This document shows, piece after piece, positions 1-11,676 of a stretch of DNA of 64,000 nt. Location: contig JALGPY010000009.1 in NCBI GenBank assembly GCA_023055425.1, forward strand, positions 51,770,616 to 51,834,615, given 5' to 3'. The stretch comes from Linanthus parryae. Its lineage: Eukaryota; Streptophyta; Magnoliopsida; Ericales; Polemoniaceae. A program made the position numbers and the translations under genes. Numbering within the stretch: the first letter of the stretch is position 1; each line of letters begins with the position of its first letter. The notes beneath the pieces are model-generated. The model did not search any database. It was not told the DNA's origin and was given only the letters and a program-made list of their open reading frames with translations.

Positions 1-2
1 AT

Positions 3-155
3 ACCAATTCTTCTTCTCAAGTCTCCCCTTATCCTAACTCTTCAAATACCAGACACTCTACTACTCCCAATTATAAGAAAGTGTGCCATCATTGTGGAGA
101 TACAGGTCATGTCAAGAGCAGATGTTATAAACTTCATGGTTATCCATCACATTAA
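3..155 (+). pseudogene. gag: Copia-1 gag C-terminus with CCHC zinc knuckle
   Basis: This is the end of the gag nucleocapsid region, the part that binds the element's RNA in the virus-like particle. Reading frame 3 shows a Ser/Asn/Thr-rich stretch, then the knuckle CHHCGDTGHVKSRC (CX2CX4HX4C) and the KLHGYP tail common in copia gag. The frame ends at TAA 153-155 inside an A-run, but the same frame continues directly downstream, so this is a point mutation in a single gag-pol reading frame. The start of gag is outside the window. Confidence 0.85.
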
Positions 156-1516
156 AAAAATAAGCCTAAAGTGAATAGTGCATTTGCTGAATCTTCAGCA
201 CAAAATACTACTCTCACATTGTCACCAGCTCAATGTCAACAACTTGTGTCTCTTCTCAGTACACATTTACAGTCCAGCTACATTACCACACCTACCTCCC
301 CCACTGAGGTTAATTCTGTCAGTCCTTATGATTCTATATATCATGTTATGGGATTAGAACCACCTTTACAACATCATACCAAGACAGCTCCATATACTAG
401 CTCCAACCATCTTCATTTCATGGATGGTATTTCTAGTTCCTTTTCTTTGCATATTTCTAAACTTTCACCTGATTTAGCTGCACATTCATGGATCATTGAT
501 ACAGGATCCACTGATCACATGTGTTGTAATCCATCTCTCTTTTCTGAAATGCACCCGGTCACTCATACAAATGTACATCTTCCAAATGGTAAGGCGGTTA
601 GTGTTTCTCATATTGACACAGTGGTCTTGAGTGACAATTTCATTCTCCATCATGTGCTTTATGTTCCTTCTTTCAAGTTCAACTTGATTTCAGTAAGTAA
701 GCTTACACATTCCTTTTCTTGTGTGTTCACTTGTGAGCGAGATTCCTGCACTTTTTACGGAAAAGATGACAACACCATTCTTGGCAAGGGACACAAACAT
801 GGTGGACTTTACCTCCTAGATTCAGTTTCCTTTGTCTCTACTACTTGTCTTCCTAAAAATCCTATCTCTAACTCTGTCATTTGGCACATGAGAATGGGAC
901 ACCCCTCTTTTAAGAAAATGCAACTTTTGCAGTCACATATTTCAACTCCTCTTGACAAGTGTAAGGTTATATGTACTGTCTGTCCTCTTGCTAAACACAA
1001 GAAACTACCCTTTCCAAATGCAAATCACATTTCTTCTCAGCCTTTTGCACTTATACATTGTGACACTTGGGGTCCTTACAGAGTTCCTACACCCTCTGGA
1101 CAAAGATTGTTCTTGACTTTGGTTGATGATGCCACAAGACACACTTGGATCTTTCTAATGCACCATAAGTCAGATGCTGGTTCCATTTTGGTTAATTTCT
1201 GCAGATATGTTGTCAATCAATTTGGTTTAACTGTGAAGAGGTTCAGAAGTGAAAATGAACCAGAACTTCACCTAGCTGTTTTCTTTGCACAAGAAGGTAT
1301 TGTACATGAGCTTAGCTGTGTTGAGACACCTGAACATAACTCAGTTGTTGAGAGAAAGCATCAACATCTTCTCAATGTGGCCAGAGCATTGAAGTTTCAG
1401 TCAGGGGTTCCTCTTAGATTTTGGGGGGAATGTGTCATGACTGCTACATATTTGATCAACAGAACACCAGGTGTTAGATTGCACAATAAGTCTCCTTATC
1501 AGCTACTGTTTACTTC
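156..1516 (+). pseudogene. pol: Copia-1 pol: protease and integrase (5' part)
   Basis: The first long open stretch is 171-1516, in the same frame as the knuckle. The aspartic protease active site is IIDTGSTDHMC, followed by the typical NLISVSKL. The GAG-pre-integrase/zinc-binding motif reads WHMRMGHPSF and then CTVCPLAKHKK. The integrase core starts at HCDTWGPY (first catalytic Asp present). The second catalytic position reads FRSENEPEL, where copia integrases have Asp; GAA replaces GAT or GAC here. The third, in VVERKHQH, keeps its Glu. The frame is interrupted at 1517 by an LTR insertion and resumes at 4234, right after the target duplication. Confidence 0.9.
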
Positions 1517-4228
1517 TGTAACACCCCCAAAACCGCCAAGCCGAAAGCCCGGAAAGGCCGACCCGGTAGCCCAGGGATGTCACTCCGTACCCGAGATTAA
1601 ACCCGGATACAAGGAGATTTTATAACAGAATATCCAAACCAAATCCATAAAATAAATAATTAAAACTTTGAAACTTGTCTCGCCACAAACATAGGCATTA
1701 TCCCAATCTAAAATTCAACTACTAAATAAAATAATTCTAAATGTGAAATTTAAATTTACTAAAGTGATTTGTCTCGATTTCCCCCCAAAAGCCATGCTTC
1801 CACCTAAACCTGTGGTGCAGAAACAAAAAGAAACACCACAGTTTCCAAAGTCAGCGGAAAATACTGAGTAAGCAACACCCAAGCATGTAAATAGATTATG
1901 AAGCAGTTTAAAAATGACACATAAGTTTGAGGAATAAAGAATTTGAGTAAGAGTATAAGTATGAAATAAGAATTCACAAATATTTTCCTTTATCACCTCA
2001 CTTGTGGGGAAACATTCCCAAACTTCCTCATTTGTCCAATCGAGACTTCCAATTCTCAATCATAAAGGTCCATCTTTCAGAAAACATATATTACCATGTT
2101 GACACGGGGAAGATCTACTAATAACTGGCTACCAGACCATAAGTGTCGACACCCCCCTAAGACTTCTTGCGGCCAGAGAGGTAAGTACTGGAGCGAACTC
2201 GGGGCGGTTGCGACCGAGCAAAATAAAATAAAGTGGGTCGAGAGACGTAGTCCACATCGACCAAAGCTCAAAATATTGATCCCCGATACAACTATTCCAC
2301 TTTACGTCTTTACGTCTTATTATCATTTCATGTGATAGTTGTGATAGAATCACCTTTGTAAAATCAGTAAACTTTCTCAAATAAACAGTTCAAGTAGATA
2401 TTCAAATTTTGAGACAATAAATCACAAAAGCAGTTTGACACGAAAGAAGGTATGGGCGCTAGGCCTGGCATGTTTACTTACCTCAACAAATAGCAATCAC
2501 AGCAAATCAATCGTAGTATTCGAATTATCCTTCGTCGGAGAATTCGTTTCCTACAATTCGATAATATGTAATCAATTATCGCTAACACACAAATACAAAC
2601 AAGTCCTATATGCAATGCAAGTGTAATCCCCTTATTAACTCTCCCCAACCTTGCTAACGTGAACAACATCTTTTATAATAAAATACGCTTTATAACGCTA
2701 GCGTTTATTATTTGTTAAAACATACTGGGCTATAGTTATATAAATATAACTTATAAGATTAGATAAACTATCGCTTTTATTATTTAGGGTAGAGAAGCAT
2801 ATTATCTTCCCTCAAAAACACTTTTAATTCAAATAGTAGTTTCTCCCAACCAAACAAGCCTTAATAGAGAATATAAGTTATAAACTAACTTTTATTTAAA
2901 AGAAATACAAATTTATTTGAAGAAGATAACTTATTCTAATTTGTAATAAACTTATAAGAAAAATATACTTTTATTTTTGAGTAAAGATGAGTACAAAAAG
3001 ATTACTTTAAACTTGTATAAAAATAATTATCTAATTTTTTACTACTATAAAGTATAACCCAATAATATTATTCTTCAAAAGATTAACATTTAAACAAGAA
3101 AATAAACTTCCTAAATAAATAATTCTCAAGTGTTTTAATAAGGCTTTCAAACTCCCAAAACTTCTCTTTCAAATTTTGAGTGTAGAGTAGTAAAAAAAAT
3201 AGTTGCTAGCTATGAGACTCGAACCCCAAACCAACTCTAAACTAACAGTCAGCTTTAACCACTGGGCCATTGCCCATTCTTGTGTTTCTACCCAGATAAT
3301 ATTTTAATAACTCTAACAGTTAACTAATGTCAATAAAAAAAAATAAAAGAAACAAACATAACAAAAACGGGTCTGCTCTCTTCTTACCCGAACAGAGCAT
3401 GAAGAAGACGACGACGATGGTGGCGACCGCCGGCGGGGACGACGCCGGTGACGGTCGAAGGCGGCGTCTGGGCGGCGCACGGCGACGGGAGCGGCGGCGG
3501 GGAGCGGCAGCGCGGCGGTTGGGTCCTTTAGGCAGCCAACGGGAGAGAGAGAGAGAGAGATTGAGAGGGATTGAAGGAGAGATTGAGAGGTATGAATTGG
3601 TATGGGAATTTCTCTGAGATTGGGGGGTTTATATAGGCTAGAGGGTGAGAAATCCGGCGAGGATTAGGAGACCCACTTCGAAAATTTCGATTTTGAATCG
3701 GGACCAAAAATTGGCGAAATTGGGTTGCTTGATGCTAAATTATCGAGCCTTGATGAGTTTAAATCGAATAGGGAGTTATTTGGGACAAACATCAACGAAT
3801 TTGGTGAAGATTCGGAGTGGTAATGGTGGTGTTTGGGTTGGAGTAGTACTCTTCCATCCATGGAAGAGTTGGAGGAAGAAGATGACTATTTTTAGGGTAA
3901 AAGACACTTTCACCCCACTAACTTTAGGCTTAGTACAACCACCACCCCTTTAGTTATATAAAAGACACTATAATAGTTATAGGAAAATACATAAAAGCAC
4001 CTAGGTAGTTTATAACATTAAAATTAACTTTCTAAATAATAACAACTACTACCCAAACTTATACTTATGTCATATAATAATATCTTAAAATATAATAATA
4101 GCATATTAACACCCAATACTTATAATATTCTTATATTAAAACTCAATAATTTCATAAAATAACCGTTTCAACATATTAACACTTAATATTATCTAAAAAT
4201 ACCCGTTTCTAAATAACGGGGTATTACA
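1517..4228 (-). mobile_element. Solo LTR of a Ty3-type element inserted in Copia-1 integrase
   Basis: The left end is TGTAACACCCC and the right end GGGGTATTACA, which are inverted matches with TG...CA termini. Flanking 5-mers are acttc (1512-1516) and aattc (4229-4233), a TSD with one mutation. Removing the insert and one 5-mer brings the integrase frame back in register and gives the same length as Copia-2 at that place. A promoter-like TATATAAA lies on the minus strand near 3632, followed by a pyrimidine-rich leader, so I orient the LTR on -. It encodes no polymerase. The 2712 bp length and the end sequence suggest a Tekay/Del-like or Tat-like Ty3 LTR, which is a guess. The small open frames inside look like chance. 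Confidence 0.8.
3210..3272 (-). other. tRNA-like segment (A and B boxes) inside the 2.7 kb LTR
   Basis: Read on the minus strand this has an A-box-like TGGCCCAGTGGTTAAAG followed about 25 nt later by a B-box-like GGTTCGAGTCTC. Spacing and motifs resemble an internal RNA polymerase III promoter. No full tRNA cloverleaf can be folded by eye, so it is a tRNA-derived or SINE-like relic, not a tRNA gene. Confidence 0.5.
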
Positions 4229-4816
4229 AATTCAGTACCAGATTATGCTTCTTTGAAGGTTTTTCGATGCCTAGCTTTTGTAGCCACTTTACATCAAGGC
4301 AGGACAAAATTTGATCCCAGAGCTGCTAAATGTGCCTTTCTGGGTTATGTGTTTGGTACTAAAGGGTATAAGTTGTATAATCATGACACCAAGGAGTTCA
4401 TTGTGTCCAGACATGTAGTATTTGAGGAAAGTGTTTTTCCTTTCTTGACTCAATCTGATTTTTCACCCTCTTTCATTGACAATTTATGTCTACCTCTGTC
4501 AGCACAAGATTATCCATTCAACTCTCCCACTGACCCCTCTTCAGGGCCATCACTTGCTTCTTCTCCTCCACCTGCCTCTACAGCGTCCTCTAGAGATGTG
4601 TTGATTCCTCCTCCAGCTCCCAGAAGATCAGGCATAATTATTAAGCCACCTTCTCATTTACAGGACTATGTGCTCACAAAGCCTTCTCTGAAAGCTGCTT
4701 CTGTCTACCGTTGTGATATCTGTGAATATCTTTCTTCTCCTTCAGCTCACAATCATCAAGCCTTTCTTAGTCAAGTTATTGACACTTTTGAACCCACTAA
4801 GTACACTGAAGCAGCC
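4229..4816 (+). pseudogene. pol: Copia-1 pol: integrase C-terminal part and linker to RT
   Basis: After the TSD copy the frame resumes with PDYASLKVFRCLAF and the integrase C-terminal block GRTKFDPRAAKCAFLGYVFG, then KGYKLYNHDTKEF and SRHVVFEE. These are the standard copia motifs between integrase core and RT. A Pro/Ser-rich linker follows. Coding stops at YTEAA (4816), where LTR sequence of the Athila-like element begins. The open frame that runs on to 4843 is LTR sequence and not pol. About 53 codons present in Copia-2 between this point and the RT block are missing here. Confidence 0.85.
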
Positions 4817-6343
4817 TCGAATCCCACGAGGACAAGCTCGTAACAAGCTTTAACTAACTAATTAATTGGTTTACTAAGTAACCGGTAAAAAGTGTTGAGA
4901 ATTGTGAGGTTGTCACCCCCAAACAAGTGGCTGTATGTAACGACTGAAATAGTAGAAAAGTGAATTAAGAAGAAGTTCTTAACAAATTTTGGAGAAACTA
5001 GGCAATCTATGGATCACCTAGGGGTGTTAGACAGTTCCGGATACTATATTGAAACACGTTAATCCTAATTCAGTTATGCCAGGTAACTAGTTACTGCAAT
5101 CTTCTGTCGATCTCATGCAGTTCTATGTCTCAGTCTATTTCGGGTCCTCTCGGTCCAACTCCGCCTACTGGTCCATTCTAGTAGGCTCACGACGTGCACG
5201 ACAACGGGTCCCGTCGGCCCACCGTTGCACGAGTAGTCTTTACACCCACCGATTCTACCTAAATGGCCAACCATATTCAAATGACCTCTCAGTCTCTTTG
5301 ATTCGGGATTGTGTTCACGTTCCCTATCACCCTAGGCCATGTCTCCATCAAGCACTCCACCTAAGTACTAGCAATTCCGGGTAGCTACTCCATTGTTGCT
5401 AAGGATTAAGCATCAAACATGAACAATAACTAAACTAAATTAAACATTAAGCAAGATAACACAATCATACATCAAAATCACTCGCTAATGGCCATTCATC
5501 TCATCCGAAGGGTGTGTCAATAACCCTAGTTCAATAATACACAAAAAACGTGAAGAAACGTCATAATCATGTCTAATCATAACCCTAGGCTCTCCGTAGA
5601 GCCTAGCAAAGTATCTAGCTACTCATAGTAGATGAACAATACAATAGTTTCGCCATAGATAATAAAAGAGAAGAAGTGATCAAACGGTGAAATCGCCACA
5701 GCGTGGACGAATCCGTGCAATCCCCAAGCTCCAAGATGCTCCCCAATGGTGTCCCGTTGCTCTCCTCCTTATTCTTGACTCCTTCTATGCGTCATTGATG
5801 TGTTTTTTCGTCCCTAGGTCGTTTTTAAGTCATAATCCGTCACAAGTCTTCAGTAATTGCACAATAGCCCCCTGAAATCTGCTCCTGACTTTGTCGGGCC
5901 ATATCTTCTTCGTTAGAACTCGGATTTAGCTCCGTGACCTATCGTTGGAAAGCTCTCGGAGTCTACTTTCATTTGGCACCGTTCACTCCAAAATTATTTG
6001 TATAACTCCATCTAGGAACAAAATAGTGCAGATTGGTCATCCAAGCTCCTCCAATTCGGCTTCTCTTGACTCCACTTGAGCTCATGTTGTTTCCGAAGTT
6101 CGTTCCATGCTTCCTATCAATCGATTAGCATCCGTTCCGGCCAAAACAACATGAACAAACATACCAAGCGATTATATTTGACAAATAAAAATGAAATATG
6201 CATAGAAAACTCCCTGACTAACAATATAGCACATGGAAAGCAACAAGTGATAAAACGACCTTTATTCTCTAACTTTGGGTTCAAATCTCTCATGATAATG
6301 TGGTAAAATGGAGGTAATAGATAGCTCCTAAAAGGTGATATCA
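4817..6343 (-). repeat. 3' LTR of the Athila-like element, truncated
   Basis: Aligns by eye with 13076-14663 over its whole length, with scattered substitutions and a few indels. One is a gap relative to 13840-13890; another is a duplicated GTAGAAAAGTG present only in the other copy near 13210. It ends in TCA (6341-6343), next to the polypurine tract. The last ~75 bp of the LTR, present at 13001-13075, are absent, so the deletion took the outer edge of this LTR and the flanking Copia-1 sequence. Confidence 0.9.
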
Positions 6344-6360
6344 AATTCCCCCACACTACC
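6344..6360 (-). promoter_or_regulatory. Polypurine tract of the Athila-like element
   Basis: On the minus strand the sequence is GGTAGTGTGGGGGAATT, immediately upstream of the LTR start TGATATC. Position, G-run and orientation match a plus-strand primer site. Confidence 0.75.
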
Positions 6361-7216
6361 TTCTTGCTCGTCCGAGCAACACTTGCTTTCGAGATTTCCA
6401 TATATCCTTACTTTGCCTTAGACACAACGACTCAAATGATGGACCATGCAATCTACACGAATTTAAACAATGCAACTCGATAAACAATGCAATCAAGTAA
6501 AGAACATATATTTTTTATTTTTGGTTGGAGATTGGGCAATCTCAAAGAGCAAACCGGCATGTCATAAGGCTCTCATATCCCCTAGAAGATTATATAACTT
6601 TGGTGATCCGTAGAACTTGCGGCCAGTTTCGTCAGACAGAACGGGCACGAACACTCAATAAGTTGCTTCCGCACACTCATTAAACGTATCCCTAGCACCT
6701 ACATCCGAGCTATTTATCCACGGATTTCAATTGTTGACGGCTTAGGACGGGTAGAATATGATATTTAGAAGTGCAGTCCTAGACGTCATGATATAACTCG
6801 CAAAAACCCATTCTCACACTCCATCACCAAAATCCAAGGAACCCCACCGAACTAGCTACTTCGGACCTCATTCCCTCAATCCTGGTGTAACGCCGTTCTC
6901 GCGGCCACAAATGTGAAGAAGTGATCAAAACTCATAGCTAATCTCCTCGGTCTTCATGAAGTTCAATTTCTGGCTCCAAATTCCATTTCACTTTCATTTT
7001 TTTTTTCAATTTCATTTTCATACCAATAAGCACATGGAGCCACCCATACAATAGTAATATCCAAGGAAATCAAATATCAAGATATATAATGTGGGGGTGG
7101 AATGTGTCAAATCAATGTAATCAAATATAAATGTCGACACCCCACACCCAATGTATAGCATATCTCGAACCCGGTAGTCAATGTAACACGTGCTAATTCC
7201 AACCAATCCTCCTCAT
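6361..7216. other. Non-coding 3' region of the Athila-like element
   Basis: About 0.85 kb between the polypurine tract and the nested solo LTR. No coding frame with recognisable motifs is present. The minus strand next to the tract resembles the untranslated 3' region of Athila-type elements. Confidence 0.5.
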
Positions 7217-8932
7217 TGATAACTCTGCATTACATTTATCTATTCGTATATTTTCTTATCGGTTTGCGTGCGAAAATGGAGAATTTAGTGTCGTTCCGAG
7301 TCGTTGTGAGCGAGAATTGACCATGTGAGCATTTTGTGCATTACTTGTGAATTCCGGGCGTTTTCTATCTCGTTTTACGTGTGATTTATCATATCTTGTC
7401 ACATTTGATCTTCGCGGGGTGTTCGTGTTGTGCTTTTCAGGAACGGAGCACGCGAGGAGCAAGTGGATAGAGGAAACGAACTTCGGAAACTAAGGCGATC
7501 TCGAGAATTGGGAAGGAAAGCAAGAGACAATGATTCGAGTTCTAGAGAGGCACATGAGAAGATGTTACGGGCATTGAGCATGTAGAGAGCTCAAAATGGA
7601 GGATCAAGTGATGGGTCGATGCTCAGGAAGTGATTCGAAGGCATGCGCTACGAGGGGACGAAGTTCAAATTTTTTCCAAGTTCATGGGAGATCGTACGAC
7701 CTCACTCAGAGATCGCACGACCTGAGAAAGTTAGGACAGAGAGCAGTATAGTTGAAAGGAGGTCCTGCAGGACCTGATCAGAGGTCACGGGACCTGGTGG
7801 AGATTTTCTAGAGGTCGCACGACCTCAATCTCAGGTCGCAGGACCTGCGGGTCAGAAGGCAGCAAGCAGCGAACATGGACTCAGGTCTTGCAAGACCTAT
7901 TCAGAGGTCACACGACCTCCTCTTGCCTTTTCCAGAGGTCGTACGACCTGGAAGGGAGGTCGTGCGACCTGGGTTTGGCCATATTTTTTTCAAACTTTGC
8001 GGGAACTTTTTGTAAATAACTCTAATTAGTCCCAAACACTTAGGAACGTATTTTAGAGTCGGTTAGGTCGTTTTTGAGGGAGGAGACATTACGAACGACG
8101 TTCTTGGAGCTTGGGAGCACTTTGGAGCTTGGATTTCATTCGTTTGGATTTCTTTATCTCTTCTTCTTCATTATTCTTAGCGTATTGTTGATGAAAAATA
8201 TTGAGATTATGTTAGAACTCATGTCTAGCTAAGTTTTATTATCGGGATCCTCGTTGGTATCTAGGGTTCTATGAAATACACATTTGATGTTTCGATTCAT
8301 GTTTTATCTTAATTAGATACGTTATTCTCTTGTTATGAGTAGTTTATGTGATTATCTTCATCTCTCTTGCGTTTGACGTCACGTAGGATTGATTTTAATT
8401 AGTGTTCGCGTGGTAAATCCGTGAATGTTAGTCGGAAACTTGAACTATTCACCTAGTCTTATCATTGTTTGGTAACTCGATAATGTTAACTAGGATCAAA
8501 AAGTAGAATTTATGAGAATTAATGCATGTCTAGGATTGAATTGAATTTGGTAACTCGGTTTGAATCGATTTTAGGCATAGATTGCTTGCTTGGTAACTCA
8601 GTAAGTTAAAAATTGCTTGATTAACATGAGTAACGTATTATTGTTTCGTGAATCAAAACGGATATTCGTAGTAACCTTAGTGATCCAGTAGAGGAAACCC
8701 GATATTTGTCTCCATAGTATCTCTTAAATCATCTCTCGCGTTGTTTAAAGCGTGAATCAATAATTTAGTTCGTCTTTTTATTATTAGAATTAGAACAATC
8801 AAATCAACTTGCTAGCCCACATAAGGTTATTTATTCTTAACTAATTTACGAGAAGTCTCTTGGGACACGACAACCCCTAATCTTATCTATTACTTCACTC
8901 GACAACCGTACACTTGCGGTAGGAGCGTGTCA
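7217..8932 (+). mobile_element. Athila-type solo LTR (1716 bp) nested in the Athila-like element
   Basis: Starts TGATAACTCTG and ends GAGCGTGTCA, flanked by identical 5-mers CTCAT at 7212-7216 and 8933-8937. The right end, with ACTCGACAACCGTACACTTGC, resembles the end of the host element's own LTR read on the minus strand, so this is a cousin family in the opposite orientation. There is no internal region, PBS or second LTR, which marks it as a solo LTR left after LTR-LTR recombination. The left part contains a 10-unit array of short palindromes (7689-7970). Confidence 0.9.
7689..7970. repeat. Array of ten near-perfect 14-16 bp palindromes (AGGTCG..CGACCT type)
   Basis: Units lie near 7689, 7711, 7759, 7782, 7812, 7833, 7883, 7905, 7935 and 7957. 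Each is a version of AGGTCGYRCGACCT with the arms kept complementary when the centre changes, for example AGGTCCTGCAGGACCT and AGGTCTTGCAAGACCT. They come in five close pairs, 20-24 bp apart within a pair and about 50 bp from pair to pair, with one pair (7811/7833) arriving after about 52 bp. Confidence 0.9.
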
Positions 8933-9164
8933 CTCATCACCTAAGATACAGAGAATGTGACTGAAACACAAGCACATCCTCCTATAAGATTAACCAACCC
9001 ACCCCATATCGTACGGAAAGAACGTCACGCACTACGGCTCTCCACCTATGATCGTGGTGTAAGGACACGAATCACCGCCACACCGAAGTGTGCTGCCGTC
9101 TCTAACTCACCCTCACATCCCCTCAAAAGATGTCATGTAAGAGTATCCACTCAAGATGTATGAT

Positions 9165-9673
9165 TAGGGATGTCAACGGGTCGGATCCGGATCGGATCAG
9201 GCCCTTCTTGATCCAGATCCGACCAGGAGAAATGGGATCCAAATTCGATCCAGATCCGTTCGGATCATCACCGGATTCGGATCAGATTGGATCGGGTTTC
9301 ATTCAGCTAATCCAAACCCGATCCGTAGATCCATATAGTATGTAGTCGGATCGGATTCGGATTCGTAAGTTATGAAGCCTAAAACACAAAAGAAATAGCT
9401 GTGTAGGTTGGATTTACTATAGTATTCTTCTTGTAAGTGTAAGTATGGACGTAATATGGGTATATCTGTAATGCAGACATATACGTCGAATCGGATCGGG
9501 GTCGGAACCCGATATGGATCTACCCTCAGATCCAAATCCAGATCCAAATCCGTCCGGGTCTGGCTTTCCGAATCCAAATTCGATCCATTTTCAATTGGAT
9601 CAGATTCAGATCCGATCCATTCGGCTTGGATTACTCGGATCTCAGATCGGATTGAACCATATTGCCATCCCTA
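9165..9673. mobile_element. hAT-type MITE, 509 bp
   Basis: Left end TAGGGATGTCAACGGGTC; right end, reverse-complemented, TAGGGATGGCAATATGG. The flanking 8-mers are tgtatgat (9157-9164) and tgtataat (9674-9681), 7 of 8 identical. Eight-bp duplications and this end sequence fit hAT-derived MITEs. The interior is rich in GGATCC/GGATCGGA-like words on both strands and has no transposase. Open frames crossing it are low-complexity artefacts. Confidence 0.85.
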
Positions 9674-11640
9674 TGTATAATATCAGCTCACCCTCAACGA
9701 ACCTCCCTAACTCGACTCCCTCTATCGTGACGCATCGGAAGGGATCATTCTAACTAGTGATGAAAGTCACAAGGAATGGCTTCCTAGGCTAGAGGTTGTG
9801 AATAAAAGGGGTAGATGGATCAAATTGGGGTAAATAGTAGACCTAGGCGATGGAGACGGAACGTGAGGTCCCCATAAAAATCACTCGCACAGCTGTTCCT
9901 TTGCCACTACGAGGAGGGTTGACGACTACCTAAGTGACGGTGGTGTAGCGCTAGTACCATAACTAGTCTGAGAGACATTACTCACAATTCTCGAGTGCAT
10001 TAGCCCTATAGCCTTCCTACTCCAAATTCCCGCATCTACCTCACCTTAGATTTTCGTACTCCTAAGAAATTTCTATCATTGAGCCCTCACCACGTTCACT
10101 CTCTTCAATTGCCCTTTCTCAAAAAAAATCAATTTTTAGGGTTTTTCTTGTTTTTTTTTTTTTTTTGTATTTAGACACTATATGTAACTGGCCAACTCGA
10201 TTAACAAACAAAATAGGGTAGGTGGAATCAATAATTAAAAGTGTTAACAATATATACAATGCATAAAATAAACGTGCACATGCAAAACTAACCGACTCGA
10301 CATCTACATGCAAACTCAACACACTAAACTACATGTAACAAAGCTATGCAAGTTAAGGAAAGCAAAGATATGTGAAACCCCTCCCCCCCCCCCACACACA
10401 CACACACTTGAGATAATCATTGTCCTCAAGTGTTGCATGGCACTACGCACGAATTGAATCATATCGTCTAGAGCGATTATTTAAAGTGAGAGAGAATATG
10501 GTATCTATGATCCCGGAGTACCGTTCTTACGGGATTGGTTTCGCGAAAATTGGTCAAGAAGGACCCAATCGGTCGACCAAATTTTCCGAAAACTCGAGCA
10601 AGTTGAAGCAAGACTACCTTGATGTGCTCCTCGGTGTTCCCGTCTTAAGTTCCTCTTTGAGCTTTGGCCGAATCCCCCTCCAAAGCGATGAATCGGAAGA
10701 TTTAAGTTCTTGGATATCTTCCTCTTTGAATTCCCCTACACTCAATCCGCTCACTATCTCAAAAACTCAAGAGTTAACCCGCTCACTATCTCAAAAACTT
10801 CGTGATATGGATGCGTGTTGGGTTTGGGGTGTGTTGGTGTTCTTGAGGGTTTGGAGAGGAAGAAGATGAAGTTGGGAGATGTTTGATCCAAATTGGGGTG
10901 TTAGGGGACTTGTTGGTCTTGGCTTTAAAAATCCTCCAAAATGTCAAAATAACTCCGAAAAAATATCAAAAATACCCCCCAAAAAGTGAGTTGTCCGGCT
11001 GATTTCGGCCCCCATTCCGAAATTGGCCCCGAAATCACTGGGAAAAAACCAAGCAGAATGGCCATTCAAATTCGGGCCGATATGGCTTGATTTCGGCCCC
11101 CATTTCGGCCCGAAATGGGTGCCGAAATCACTGAGTATGGCCATTTTGTTTTTGCTTTAGTTTCTTCATCCGGTATCCGATTCGCATGATTCTTCAACCG
11201 TTGGACTCCACACTCGAAAATGAATCCATTTTTGACCAGAAAATTCCCAAATCCAAGAAATTTTCCATTTCTCCTCAAATTATCTCTCTTGTGCAAAGAA
11301 TCTCACCTCCAAAGCTCTTGTATTTTATCTTCACTCCGGATTCTGATGCGTGCAACCGCGATACTCCAACTTGCTACCATGTTCCTAATGAATAATTAGC
11401 TACTCCTCGACCTCGAGTAGCTCCTTTACCAAGCATAATTCTCCCGGTTAGCTCGTTGTTCCTCGTTTTCATGCAAACTTGTGTACATGCATCAAGGGAA
11501 TCCGGAGGGTCTTCGGTACCTGCACACTCATCGAAAACATTAAACCACCATCTCTCATATCTCACTATCAAATATGGAGAACTAAAACAAAACAAAATAA
11601 CAAATATCCTACTCTACATTGGGTTGCCTCCCAAGCAGCG
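9674..11640. other. Central non-coding part of the Athila-like element
   Basis: No polymerase motif on either strand. A polypyrimidine/CA tract at about 10380-10406 is followed by TTGAGATAATCATTGTCCTCAAG, which reads on - as the CTTGAGGAC...G-rich signature often seen near the end of Ty3-type coding regions. At 10994-11150 a GC-rich word (TTTCGGCCCCCAT, GGCCATT) is repeated imperfectly. On the minus strand, 11615-11645 has the GCTGCTTGGGAGGCAACCC word common in Athila-type elements. The + frame at 10420-10869 has no recognisable domain. Confidence 0.45.
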
Positions 11641-11676
11641 CTTGTAATTTAAGGTCGACGGCCCGACCCGGTTACC

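Noticed and set aside
3327..3617. 96-codon frame with Arg/Gly-rich sequence
   Set aside because: Composition artefact of a GC- and GA-rich leader inside the 2.7-kb LTR; the likely transcription direction is the other strand.
7689..7970. CRISPR array
   Set aside because: Repeats are palindromes at uneven spacing in a plant LTR; no unique spacers of uniform length and no cas genes.
9299..9753. Frames with Asp-Pro and Ser-Arg repeats
   Set aside because: They are the GGATCC-like word repeats of the hAT-type MITE read through.
10420..10869. 149-codon + frame in the Athila-like element
   Set aside because: Opposite to the element's direction, no domain, and it includes an internal direct repeat (the CTCACTATCTCAAAAACT word).
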